Assembly (NCBI GenBank): GCA_017893485.1
Contig: CM030367.1
Location: forward strand, 83,706,853 to 83,770,852
Length of the DNA: 64,000 nucleotides
From: Hemerocallis citrina
Taxonomy: Eukaryota; Streptophyta; Magnoliopsida; Asparagales; Asphodelaceae
Direction of reading: 5' to 3'
The notes under the pieces are model-generated. The model saw only the letters and a list, made by a program, of their open reading frames with translations. It had not been told where the DNA came from and did not search any database. This document shows, one piece after another, positions 21,580 to 33,425 of this stretch (the stretch's first letter is position 1; every line of letters begins with the position of its first letter). The position numbers and the translations under genes were made by a program.

Positions 21580-23304
21580 TGTAGCGACCCTGATTTCCGT
21601 ATAATGGAAACTCGAGATACAAGCCAGAATCTTACTTCAAATAAGTACACAACACAGAAGCAATACAGGAAATTAAAAACTTTTATTGTCACAAATGTTA
21701 TTACAATGTACAAAATTGTACAACATAAAAATTTATATCATGAGTTTACATAAATAATTTGCATATTACATATTATCAATAATCTCTACTTGAATGCTTC
21801 ACACAACTCGAGTTCCCAACTCCACGACCAACAATCCTGCAACTAACAAACTGTGAGCACGTCAGCTGAATGCAGCTGATGCAGTGCTGATGAAACCAGC
21901 GATACCAAAATCTCAACAACCAATATTTGATTCAAAAGAAAAATGTGAGTCAAACCGATTAGAATCTAATGCACAACTCAAAATGCACATGATACTCCTA
22001 CTCTAATGCAAATTTGATTTGGAAACGTATGCATCCCATACTACATACTTCCCAAATCGAGTTCGTATTATCCAGATGATAAGATTCGATCCTTCGCCAA
22101 ACATCCTACTCTTGTGCTCTCTCTTGTTTCTAACGTTCTAGTGATGAGAGGTTGCTGCAGTCAGTAAAGGTGTCCTGGAATCCCCGTTATGTTACCCACT
22201 ATGCCCGGGGTAGCAGTCGCACAACTCACTCCTGTCGCTGCATGTCAGTAATGGTAATGCAGAACTTCCGCCGCCCCGGACCTTATCAAAAAGCTGTTGT
22301 ACGGACATAAAGGCACCACACGGAAACCCCGTTCGCCAAAGACATTAGGGTCTTACTCACTAGTTGGAGTCTTACCCTAGGCCCCCAGCCCGCATTGAAC
22401 AACATAGAACTTGGCGGACTTATGGTTTCCCCTAATCTCTGCTCTACTCATCCTTACACTAGACCATAACTTGCAGTTGAGACGTCGTCACCACTCTAGA
22501 TCTCATCAAAAGTTGTTACGAGCACTCCGTACGTCGAAGAAAATAGTGTCTTACTCACTAGTTGGAGTCTTACACTAAGCCCCCTGTCCGCGTTAAATGA
22601 ACTTAGGATTTGGCTAGGCGAGACAATGCCATGTATCCCCCTGACAGGTGAGCACAACACCCATTAGTGCTTGCCCTTACAATCATCATGACTCGATCTA
22701 ATTCTAAGACGCTACCATGCATAAGGACACTAACAATAACCCAAATTACTAGGAATACAATGTATAATGTTAAATCTATAGTTACTAGATCAATATTACA
22801 TTATCTGATTTTTCCTAATTCTAATGGTTGTAGTTAAAACTCTAATCCTTATTATCAACTCATTAGTTGGATGAACTAGTGAGTTATTAGGAGTCTAGGT
22901 CAACTTAGGGATGGCAACAAGGCCAGGCTGACTTGCAACCCGCCCGCGACCCGTTCGCTACAACCCGGCCTGTTGAGTAACGGTTCGGGTCCAGGGTCGA
23001 ACCCGCGAGCCTAAACGGGTCGACCCGGGTCGTCGAAATCGAACTTCAAACCCGCTCAACCTGGCCCGCTCAACCCGTTGAACAGTGCCCAACCCGCCCA
23101 CAAACCTTGTGGGTCGGCCCGCGGGTTTCGAACCATTTGACTCGTGCGGGCCAAACGTTCAACCTGCGGGTCCAACGGTTCAATTCAGCAGCCAACGACT
23201 GTTTTAGTTGTTTTTTTTGGTTTTTTTTGGTTTTTTGGTTTTTTGGTTTTTTGGTTTTTGGTTTTTTGGTTTTTTTTTCTTCTTTTTTTTTCTGTATTTT
23301 CCCC

Positions 23305-23312
23305 TATAAATA
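23305..23312 (+). promoter_or_regulatory. TATA box of the hAT transposase gene
   Basis: TATAAATA followed by CCCCTTAAACC and a CT-rich stretch lies about 480 bp before the likely first ATG. Intervening sequence includes possible leader or intron (AT- and T-rich). Confidence 0.5.
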
Positions 23313-23790
23313 CCCCTTAAACCACTCTAAAAATTTCACACCTTATACTCTTGCTCTCTCTACTACTACTACTCAATTCAATCTCAATTATTTGAATTTT
23401 TTTCAACAAAGAAGCTAGCAACATAGAACCGATAAATTCCGATCGTATTGAATTCAATGTTCACTACGTCTACTTCACGTCTTCAACTCCTCCAAGGCTC
23501 AAACAAAGAAGCTTTCTTTCTATCTATATACGAGTCTAGATAGCTACTTGTACTTCTACTTTTATTTTCACTCTCATTCTATATACGAGTATCCGCGAAG
23601 TACGGTATCAAAATTTCACAACTCTTTTATTGTCTTTATATTGTTTTGTAGTTAAATTTTTTTGTATCATATTAGTTTGTTGGTTTTTTGATCTTCTCTC
23701 TCACAACCCTCCTATTGTTTTCTAGATTTTTTTAAAAAACTTATCTTGCCTAGATTGATTTTAATTTTTCACATACACTACTACATAAAT

Positions 23791-25909
23791 ATGTCTAGAT
23801 CACGAGGTAGTGGCCATAGCCAAAGTGGACAAGATTCCACTAGAACTTCTCATAGGACTCCTATTTTTCCCATAAAATGAGCCCGACAAAAAGTACCCTA
23901 TGACCGGACACATTGGTACACACGATGTGTTCCCTCAAGACATAGACATAGAAGAGGATCCACAAATACAACCAACCGAAACAACACAACCGGGTAGTAG
24001 TAGGAAAACTAGAGGGGAAACAAGTAATTGGCACAAAATTTATGACTATATTCTAGATGAAGAAAATCCGGGTGTAGGTATAAAAATTTGTAAAACATGT
24101 TCAAAGTCATACAAATGGAAGAAGGGTAAGGGGACGAGTACAATAAAATGACACATCCAAAATGTATACAAAGAACTTATTGTAGACCTACCCGACTAAC
24201 AAAAAATCCTTCCTAGGACCGGTGTAGTTGATAGCCACGCTTATGATCCCGAACTTAATTGTTCGTCGGAAAATGGCCCGATTAGTAATTAAGGAAGAGT
24301 TACGATTTTCCTTTTCCGAGAGTAAAGACATAGAAACTTTTAATCAAACCACATCAAACCTGCATTTTAAAAAAAATCCCTAGGAATACAGTGAAGTCGG
24401 ATTATTTTAAAATGTACACCGAAATGAGAGAAGCTTTGATTGCTATTTTATGGAGTTTAACTTGTAGAGTTTCTTTAATTTTCGATTGTTGGAAGGGTTG
24501 CAACAATAATCCAATGATGGGAATAACTTGTCATTGGGTCGACAGTGATTGGATTTTTCAAAAAAGGATCATATCACTTGCAGCATTGCCCTATCCCCAT
24601 AGTGGTAATGAAATTGCAAATAGTATTTTAGAAATTTGTAATCTTTTTCATATTCGTGATAAAATTATGTGTATTAGTTTTGATAATGCATCTAACAACA
24701 ATGCATTATTTAGTATATTATAACCGCATTAAACCCTCTATGTGACGATATTTTTCGTATTAGATGTGCATGTCATATTTTAAATTTATGTGTTCAAGAT
24801 GCATTAAAAATAGCCGACCATATATAGTAAACATTAGAAATTGTGTACATTTTATTGCATTAAGTGGCCCCATATTTCAAGAATGGAAAGCATGGTGTAA
24901 GATTTAAAATGTACATTTTAGAAAATTTTCAAAGGATGTTAAATACCGATGGAACTCTAATTTATGATTTTGCTACATGTTGAATATAAAGCATGTATAA
25001 ATGATTTTTGTATGGAAAAAAATATGCCAAATTTTCAAATGACTCGCGAAGGTTGGTTTTATGCCGAATCTTTGTTAAAATTTTTAGAACATTTTAAGAC
25101 CGCAACTTTAAAATTTTCAAAATCTTATGAATCTACTTCTAGTGATATTTTTATCTCAATAGTTACTATAATGCAAACTTTCAAAGAAATGATCGATGAT
25201 GTTTATAATTGTCATATTGTATACCTGCATACACCAAAATTTTGAAGTATTTTAGTCCTCCTCCTATGTTGTATAGTATTGCTACTGTAATGGATCCTCG
25301 TATCAAATTAGAAGGTACGAAAAGTTTGTTTGAAATGTTTTTTACTTCACTTGGAGATGAATCTCCAATTCATTGCAACACTTTTTTTAGCTAGCTTTGA
25401 ATCGACATTAAATAACTTGTATAATTTTTATGATATAAGTTTTGTATTAAGTAGTACAACTAGTTTAGTTAGTTCTTCTTCTGCTACTTATAGAGGTAAG
25501 GGTAAGAGTAAATTAGATGATGTCATATTTAATTTATTTGCACAAATTCAATCAAAAAAACCTAGGACTAATCATCCAAATGAATTACATTAGTATAATC
25601 AACAAGATTCTGAAAGTTTTACTTCTACACTTGATATTTTACAATGGTTGAAAGACCATGAACATACTTATAGTATTCTTAAATATATGGCTAAAGATCT
25701 ACTAATTCCTGTCTCTATAGTTGCTACAGAAAGTGCATTTTCTACAAGTGACAGGGTTCTAACCGATTACAGGAATCGCTTAGCCCCAATCGTTGGAGAT
25801 GATCGTTTGGACGGAAGACTGGATGAAGGTCGAGGATAGGACTCAAGAAAAAGGGGTTCGACATACAAGTGGAAGCAACTCGCCGGAAGAACAAGAACAA
25901 CAACAATAG
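23791..25909 (+). pseudogene. hAT transposase with BED finger and hATC dimerisation domain, broken
   Basis: It probably begins at ATG 23791 (MSRSRGSGHSQSG). A frameshift near 23880 moves the frame to the segment starting at 23900. A BED-type zinc finger follows (CKTC near 24090, then a stop where the next residue before HIQNVY is expected). The middle part (24391-24723) has SLIFDCWKGCNNNPMMGITCHW, typical of the hAT catalytic core near its first Asp. The C-terminal hATC dimerisation domain is seen at 25648-25790 (KDLLIPVSIVATESAFS, NRLAP), then one more frameshift and a tail with TEDWMKVEDR ending at TAG 25907-25909. The transposase would cut and join the element ends. At least five breaks make it inactive. 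Confidence 0.85.
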
Positions 25910-26120
25910 CAACCAACATGAAGAATTGAAGACCAACAACAACAACAACAAATTGAAGAAAATTATAAATGTATAAAATCCTTGTTTCTTATAAAAAAAG
26001 TTGGATAAATGAAGAAAATTGAAATTGTATAGAAGAAATTCGTTATTGTATAGAACAAATTTGTAGAAAATCTTTGTTTCTTATAAGAATTGGGAAACTT
26101 GTATAAGTTGAAATCATATT

Positions 26121-26124
<4 letters not shown>

Positions 26125-26183
<59 letters not shown>
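26125..26183. repeat. TA dinucleotide microsatellite
   Basis: About 29 TA units near the 3' end of the hAT element. Confidence 0.95.
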
Positions 26184-26185
<2 letters not shown>

Positions 26186-26488
26186 CAATTTCACTCTTTG
26201 ATTCTTCTTATTATTATTACATTTTTTTATTATTATTAAAATTACATTTTTTAAGTTTTAAAAAAAAGTTTAAATAGAGGGGCCAACCCACGACCCGACA
26301 CGATCCGACCCGGGTTGGACATGAATGGGTTCGCGGGTTGGGTGGGTCGAGATTTTGCTAATCCAACCCGTCCCGGCCCAGCCCAGTTAATACTCAGAAT
26401 CGACCGGAACCCGCCCTACTTGGGTTCCAACCCGGACGGGTTCGATTCGACCCGGCTCGGTCGACCCGTTTGCCAACCTAGATCTACT

Positions 26489-28794
26489 TGATTTTCCAAT
26501 CGTCCATTACTTAAGCAATCCACCAACGAGTTCCATACCCTAACTTAGTAGACATACAACAGATTTATTATGAATAACTAGTTAAGTTCTACTTGTTGGC
26601 TCTTCCTAGTTAATTAACTTAATCGTTTATGTGAACTTAATTCATCCCACAATAGGGCCTAACTCGGCCCATAAATTCGGACCAAGAGTTGGCCCGTCTT
26701 GGCCTAAACACAGGCCAACGAAACAGCAAACCGATCACCATCGATTGTTGCTTCCACCCTCTATGCTTGAAGTTCGACCATGACTTCGGCCGGACCCTTT
26801 TTCTGCTGCTCCCGCTAACCTGCACGTCCCACGGTCTCTTGACAAGCGGCACCACCAAAACAACACTGGAATCCCTCCATGAATGGCGAGCACGTCGGCG
26901 CACGAATCGTCTCCTCTAACGCATTCGAGGTGACACGGATTCCTATTCTACTTGTCTATTCATACATCCGAGACTTAGTCCTAGGGTTCCCAAAAGCTAT
27001 CTAGGTGACCCTACAAGAACACCGAACTATAGGGCTAACACTACATCAGATTCCTACCAAAGAAGACACCTAAGAGCCTTAAAATGGTGAAATTATAATT
27101 TCAAACAGCAAGCACAACAAGGTAAAATGCCAAATATAGGGTTCTTCCTGGCCCCGTTTCCATGGAGAAACTTGCCGGGTGAACCCCAAGCTTCTACTTA
27201 ATGTTGAAATCAATTAATTATCACAAGTTAGTTATATAATATCCCCTAACAACTAAAATCAATACACATTATTATCAATTTCAAGTTACACCCCTAAACA
27301 GTGAGTAATCATATTTCAATTGCTATTGTAAGTCACACATGGCTACTTTACAACTTTAAAATTTGAGTAAAAGTAGCCCAACTCAATCCACACAATCATG
27401 ACAAGTTATTAAGGCTATTAACATCACTTGTAAGTTAAAAATCAACAAGTTCTAATTCACGAAGCAAGCACAACAGAAAAACAGTAAGCTTAAAACTCAT
27501 CACAGTTTCTGTTTACTATCAAATTCACCATAATTGCATATTTCTCAGAATTACAAGTTCTCAAACATTTTAGAAAGATCTGTGTCTATTACAATATCTT
27601 AATTGGAAACTTTCTATAATTACTTTGTTTATGTGATCAAAAAGGTCATTATTTAACATGCATGCAATTATCTCCAGAACTTATCAACATTCAACCAGTG
27701 GTGAGATAAAAATACTTTTAAATTAGCAAATGCTATGTGATTTTCATAAAATTTGTATCATAAGCTCTTTACTCATAGAAACAGTACATATCAAAAATTC
27801 AGATCATTCTAACAAGTATTTACAGAGTTATGGTCTTTTGAAACGAACTAAAAAATAGAACAGCTAAAGATTAAACTATGTTTACTATTTAACCAGTCAG
27901 AGATTTCGTATTTTATTACCTTACCTACTTGTGTCCACAAATCATGAAATTTAACATGAAAGCTCTATACCTAGATTAGCATCACATATATAAATTTCAA
28001 GTAATTAATCCAAGTGGTCAGAGAGATATAAGCTCTGGAAATTTGAAATGGAACATGCATCAGCTTTGGTTAATCTTATAGCAAGTAATCAAATTCGTAT
28101 CTATTTAAAATAACAATAAAAATCAGAAACATTTTCTGTTAAATATTTCTAGATGTAAGTGCATTTTCAGAACAACATCTAAGATGTATTTCTAAGCTTT
28201 TACTAGGACAACTTCATACAACAAAATTAAATATACATCAAACAAGCACCATGCCAATGTCATGCTATTCATACTATGACAAGAAACATACTACAACATT
28301 TTAAACAAACCATGAGGCATTAGAAACACCTACCTCAAATGTAGACAAAAAGTACAATATTCTAGCTCCTAGCTCCTTATCCTTGATGGTTCTTGCTCTT
28401 CTCCTCCTTTGTCCTTCTTGCTCCTTCTTGCCTCCAAATTTTAGTAGCTAAGATTGTGGATTAGTGGTTTGAAGTAGTTTGAGACTGTAGGAAAATGTAT
28501 GATGAGATGGAGAATGAAACAAATGAGCACACAAGAGCCATAGCCTCTAATTTAAAACTTGGCCGGCGAATGCTTTGGAAAGAGAGGGAGTTTAAGTGTA
28601 AGAGTGGAGAAGATTGCTTAGGGTTCTACAAAATGATTCTTGGGACTCTTCACTTAATGATGCCCTAAGATTCTCTCATTCAAAAACCAAAAACCCTAGC
28701 CCACCAAGAGCCAAAAGCGGCCACACACTAGCCCATGGTTTTGTTGCTTGTTTTGTAGTTGTAGTGTTCAATGTATGTGTCATACTACTGTACA
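26489..28794 (-). other. Middle part of the split solo LTR, no gene
   Basis: AT-rich LTR sequence. On the minus strand there are loose repeats of phrases such as GAGTTATGGTC and TCCAGAACTT, like the tandem phrases in other long LTRs. Near 28420-28560 it becomes more like a promoter region with CGGCC motifs. Open frames here are short and not conserved. Confidence 0.4.
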
Positions 28795-31700
28795 TGTAAC
28801 CCCCATTTTTCTATTTTGGATTTTAATGTACTTTTTTTTTCTTTTTCTTGATTATTGTATCCAAATCCCTTTTGAATAATAAATCTTGCTTTTCTTTAGG
28901 CTCACTTATTCTCTTTTGATCATTCTGTAGTCTTTTGGCTTGAATTCTGCTATTTTTAGCTCACTGCAAATTTTGTTCTTTTGTGTTTGAGTTTAAATTG
29001 ATCCGCTATATGTCTATCTCATTGATCTACATTTTTTTTTCTCTTTTTGGAGCTAAAATCTGTACCCTAAACCCATTAACCTGCAACCCAAAATCCCACA
29101 TCTCAATCTCCTATTTAAATACCCCTTAAATGCTAATATTTTAGTCTCTCTCTCTCTCCTCCGCCGCTGACCCATGCTCTATCTCTGCTTCGTTTTCAAC
29201 CCATCCCATGCCTCGTCACTTTCTCTCTTCGCTCTGACCGTCCATCCCTGTCTCCTCTAGCCTCGACCCCATCCTCGCATTCCTGTCCTCGCCCAAGCCT
29301 TCGACCCCCTGCATCCTCCCCGCCTCTCATCCAACCTCTACTAAACCCATAGCCTGCACCCTTCACCATCCTCTCGACTTCCATCCCTCGTCTCCTTCCA
29401 GCCACCTCGATCCTCCCCGCAACCACCGGTGACCCCCCCTCACCGTCCTCACCGTCGTCCAGATCACCCGAACCCCTACCAACCCGTTCCTCTGTTTCGG
29501 TGTGAAAAAGAGCACTGTCCTCCCCTCTCCGATGATCGTCGTTGCGTCGTTCCTCGACCATGAGCATCGCCGTTCCTGAGCAACCCTCGCTACCAGCGTC
29601 GCTAGTCCCCCGCCGTCGAGTCGCTCTCTCTCTCTCCGTCGACTTGTTTGAGAAGAGAGGGATTTGATTTTGGGTGTTTACTTGTCGGGTAGTGAAGAAG
29701 GATTTGGATCCGGTGTTTGGTGTTTGGATTGGAGATCTGCTGTTTTTCTGTTTTGCGTGTGTATTGCACGTAGTTCGCACATGTTCCGTGTTTGTGGGTT
29801 CGTCGCCCGGGATTCTCATCCCATTATTCTATATATTCGAAATTATCATATAACAGGCAAGTCTCTTCTTGAACTAGTTTATTATTTTGTTCAAGATTCT
29901 TTGATCTCTGCAAGTAGATCCTAATCCTTTTTATCATATTGCTATTTGAATTCCGTTAAGTATATTGAGGGTTTACACGAGCTAACCCGATATATTCTTA
30001 ACATCATACCTACATCATTGATCTAAAACCTAGTCCCTTTTGCACATTACATATGCACATTTACATAAAAAATAACTAGATCCATGTTATAGAATTATTT
30101 GATGAATTGAATATGTTCGATTGAATTTGATATGATGAATTGATGACCATGACTTTAAAATTGCATCTTAATCTAGAAATCTGCATGTTAAACATCTAGC
30201 ATCACTTTGATTATAAATTAGCCTGAACTATATAGTTGTATGATGAAGTTGTTGCCTATTCATATCAAACTATTTTCTGGCCTATTGTTTGTGTCTTTTT
30301 GTATCTGAAATTCGACCCTGTTACTGCTGTAATTTGGAATAACTTTCTGAATATGAATTATAGCTCCATGAGTCTATTTTCCAGAACTTTAACAGATTTG
30401 AATTCTGAGTTATAATCTGTGAGATGTCTTATTTTTAGTACAGCTGGGTATGAATTTTCAAATTCTCAAATTCATGCATATCTTTCTGTTTTATAAATAA
30501 ATAAAACATGATAACAGTAAAATAAAAATATGAAATTAATTTGGCTGAGACTAGACATATGTAGGAACAACCCTGCATTTTTGTAGATTTAATTAATGAC
30601 TTTCTGACCTAGTTCATATGTGTTTATACAATTTATAACCTGCTGCCTGAACATAGAATCTGAAAAGATAGAAATTTCGACCTAGTTTCTGTAGCTTTTA
30701 TATGTCATGTATATATTTTCTAGAACTGGCAGAGATTCTATTTTTTAGAATTTCTGACGGATCCAGATTTTCTTTTCTGTAGTAACGGTATTCTGTATTT
30801 TTGTACAACAACGTCATGCTGTCCAGATTGTGTGATTTGTGTTTAATTAAAAATTTTGCTTCTTGATTTGCCTGTAACGAATAGAATTAGTCACACCTAG
30901 TATGACACAAGATTGACGCCTTATTGAATGCTCACATAGGATGAAATAAAATGATTACAAGCTGGGGTATCATGGGTTGACTTGGTAGTGAACGATCGGA
31001 AAATGTACTCGGTAAAGGCCTTCTTGCTTACATGATTTATTACATGGAAGGTGGAGAAATTCTTGTCATTGTGTGATCACGCTATCATGATATCTTGTCA
31101 TCTTATTACCGAGTACACGATCCGTGAATTCACCATCAGTCTAAAGCGTTCCCTATTTGCTTGCACCGAACCTGTGGTATGGAATATATGGGACGCAATA
31201 CTACGTGTACTAGATAGATTAATAAAATGATTAATAACCTTCATTTGACATTCCATGCTTGATCCTGTATATCGTCATCAATATAGAATTTAAATGGACA
31301 TCATTCATTACATGCATGATTAAATATAGACCTTTGATATTACTGGCAAATCTTTGACTTTATTATTGACTTTGATCCCGTCCCTTTCTTTGATATACAT
31401 GCTTCCTATTATTTTCTATTTTCTCTACTTGATGTCCATGACTTGCTCTAAGGACATTATTTTTTCTCTTTTTAGATCAAGAATTTACATGTACCGAAGG
31501 ATCTCTACCAGCAGAAATTGGTGAGCAACGATTATTGGAGATGGAATCAAAGATTGCGCTGCTTAATTTACTTTATTGCTGGATTTATTTCTTCTGAACA
31601 TTGTCATGACATTATACTTTGTTTTGGGCTTTTGTCCCATTGTTTATTTATTTTTCCCAGATATTGGATATTATGTTGGATATTATTTTGAATTATTTCA

Positions 31701-31868
31701 TTATTATTGAAGTTTATCTTTGATTTATGTGATTATATTTTCTTGTGTGGCTGTGTTTGTTGTTCATATTGTTGAGTTATTCTGGTACAACTTATGGATG
31801 ATGTTTACATCATTCACTGGGCCTACGTTACATACTTGTATTCCGTATTTTGGAAGGGGGGTGTGACA
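28795..31868 (+). repeat. 5' LTR of the 28795-39233 element (3,074 bp)
   Basis: It matches 36200-39233 over its full length with scattered changes. It holds a TATA box, then about 480 bp of C-rich, GC-rich sequence (29155-29640) like a plant 5' leader, then AT-rich sequence. The conserved LTR block is at about 31141-31210. Confidence 0.93.
29112..29121 (+). promoter_or_regulatory. LTR TATA box
   Basis: TATTTAAATA followed by CCCCTTAAA and, about 30 bp later, a CT-rich run where transcription probably starts. The counterpart is at about 36514-36523 in the 3' LTR. Confidence 0.6.
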
Positions 31869-31877
31869 GGTTTTTAG

Positions 31878-31892
31878 TGGTATCAGAGCACC
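31878..31892 (+). other. Primer binding site (initiator Met tRNA) of the 28795-39233 element
   Basis: TGGTATCAGAGCACC lies nine bases after the 5' LTR end. Confidence 0.92.
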
Positions 31893-32070
31893 AAGTTTAG
31901 ACAATATATCAGTCAAACATGACTAACTTTATGAAGGTTTGGCTTTGGTTGATATATTAGTCAAGTTTGGCTCTAGCCGGATTAACTCAGTGATGTGCAC
32001 ACCACGTTGATCACATGAATGTATGTATAATAACCAACATATAATCTGGGTACTGACCATATTTGATTGT

Positions 32071-33297
32071 GTCTCAGGCTCATGGAGCTTCTTCTTCTTC
32101 CTGCCTGAGGGATGAGCATCCAGATAACGCTGCTATTCGTCAGACGATTCAGCAGATGATGGCCCTTTTGTAGGAGCATATTGAATTGATGAGAGCCACT
32201 TTGGCGGCCAATGAAGTTTCCGCTGGACCTGCACCTAGGCCACTTCCACCAAGGCCCGACACATTAGCAGATTTCATGAGGTAGCACCCGGACAAGTTTT
32301 CGGGCACTGAGTCGCCGCTGGAGGCCGAGCAATGGCTTATCCGGACGGAGTAACTGTTAATCGCTGCTCAAGTTGCTGATGTTGATCATGTGGATGTGGT
32401 TAGCATCCAATTGGTGGATCTCGCCCATATCTGGTGGTGAGCTGAAATTGAAAGGATGGCGAGACCCATTGAGTGGGCTACTTTCTTAGAGAGCTTCATG
32501 ACGAAGTTCTTTTCCAGTATTACCAAGGCAGTGATGGAACGACAATTCGTTTCCCTAACCCATGTCAGTCAGATAATGTTCCTAAATGTTATTGTTGATG
32601 CCTTCTTCACCCGTGACAATATTAATTTGAGCATTGTCTTAACCCAGGGAAACCATTCTGTGGACGAGTATGCTGCAGAGTTTACTCAGCTCAGTTGCTT
32701 CGCTCCCGCCCTGGTAGCCACTGATGAGGATAGGGCTCGCAGATTTCATTTGGGCTTGAGTTTTCCCCTCCAGGACTGCTTGGCTTCTTTTCGGCTTCGT
32801 GCCTATACCGACGTTCTGGCCACTGCTCGGATCCAAGAGCAGACCCTTAGCAGGTCAGGTATACCTCAGCGGACTGTTTCGCACCCTGTTGCAGTTTGGC
32901 CATTTTGGAGGACCTATTCGGAGGGCAGTTCTGCCTCCACCCACGAGGGGGTAGCCGTACGCACCTGTTATTCCGAGGACTGCTGAGACTTATGGCTACT
33001 GCCATAAGGTTGGGCATTCACAGCAGGACTGCAAGATAGCTAATCAACTATGCCTTGCATGTGGAAGCAACGATTATATGATTTGCGATTGCCCCAGGAG
33101 TAGGGCAGTTGCACAGGCTGGAGGTACCATTCAGCAGGGAGCACTGGCTCGTAGTCAGGGTAGACCGCCTCTTCCATCGTAGAGGCAAAACTTCGAGCAG
33201 AGGTGTGTGGCTCCTAAAGGAGGCCAGACTGAGATTCGTGGTCAGGCATATAACCTGAAAGTTGAGGAGGCAGAGGCAGCTATTGGAGTGTTTGCAG
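32071..33297 (+). pseudogene. Degenerate gag of the 28795-39233 element
   Basis: The reading frame is visible from about 32071 (SQAHGASSSS) but the start codon is not clear and may have been lost. Motifs: HPDKFSGTESPLEAEQWL near 32290, then WATFLESFMTKFF (32471-32510) and VDEYAAEFTQLSCFAP (32660-32710), typical of the retrotransposon gag capsid. Two zinc-knuckle-like stretches follow (GYCHKVGHSQQDC and CLACGSNDYMICDC), both missing a key residue. Stops are present at about 32173 and 32284, among others. The frame ends AEAAIGVFAG at the proposed splice donor. Confidence 0.83.
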
Positions 33298-33425
33298 GTA
33301 TATCACAGTAGTTGTACTATTCATTTTCTTCATTTCAGTATTCTGCATGTTATTTCTATCTTTTGTACAATTATTCGTACATATATCCTACTAGCATCTT
33401 ATCTTTTTGTTTGATCATCTTTTAG
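33298..33425 (+). other. Putative 128-bp intron between gag and protease
   Basis: The donor is TTTGCAG|GTATATC and the acceptor ATCTTTTAG|GTGTT, around a very T-rich 128-bp segment unlike the flanking coding sequence. Removing it joins gag (AIGVFAG) in frame to the protease leader (VILVFSFPAHVLFDSG). Without splicing, gag reads GISQ and stops. The same design is seen at 14620-14713 in the other Tekay-like element. It has not been shown experimentally. Confidence 0.65.

Larger units (their letters stand above)
22906..26480 (+). mobile_element. hAT transposon (autonomous type) with dead transposase
   Basis: Ends are TAGGGATGGCAAC (22906) and TTGCCAACCTA (26480), matching in inverse over about 10 of 12 bases. 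Flanks GGTCAACT (22898-22905) and GATCTACT (26481-26488) are an 8-bp duplication with two changes, as hAT makes. Both ends have about 200 bp of dense ACCCG/CGGGT motifs, probable subterminal transposase-binding repeats. It is 3.6 kb and contains one transposase gene and a TA microsatellite. It inserted into the solo LTR. Confidence 0.85.

Noticed and set aside
29196..29819. 207-residue open frame on the minus strand in the GC-rich LTR part
   Set aside because: It is antisense to the LTR leader, low-complexity (Arg, Gly, Glu), and is broken differently in the partner LTR (36594-37161).
33298..33338. Shorter intron ending at TTTCAG (33338)
   Set aside because: It would be 41 bp, too short, and does not join the frames.
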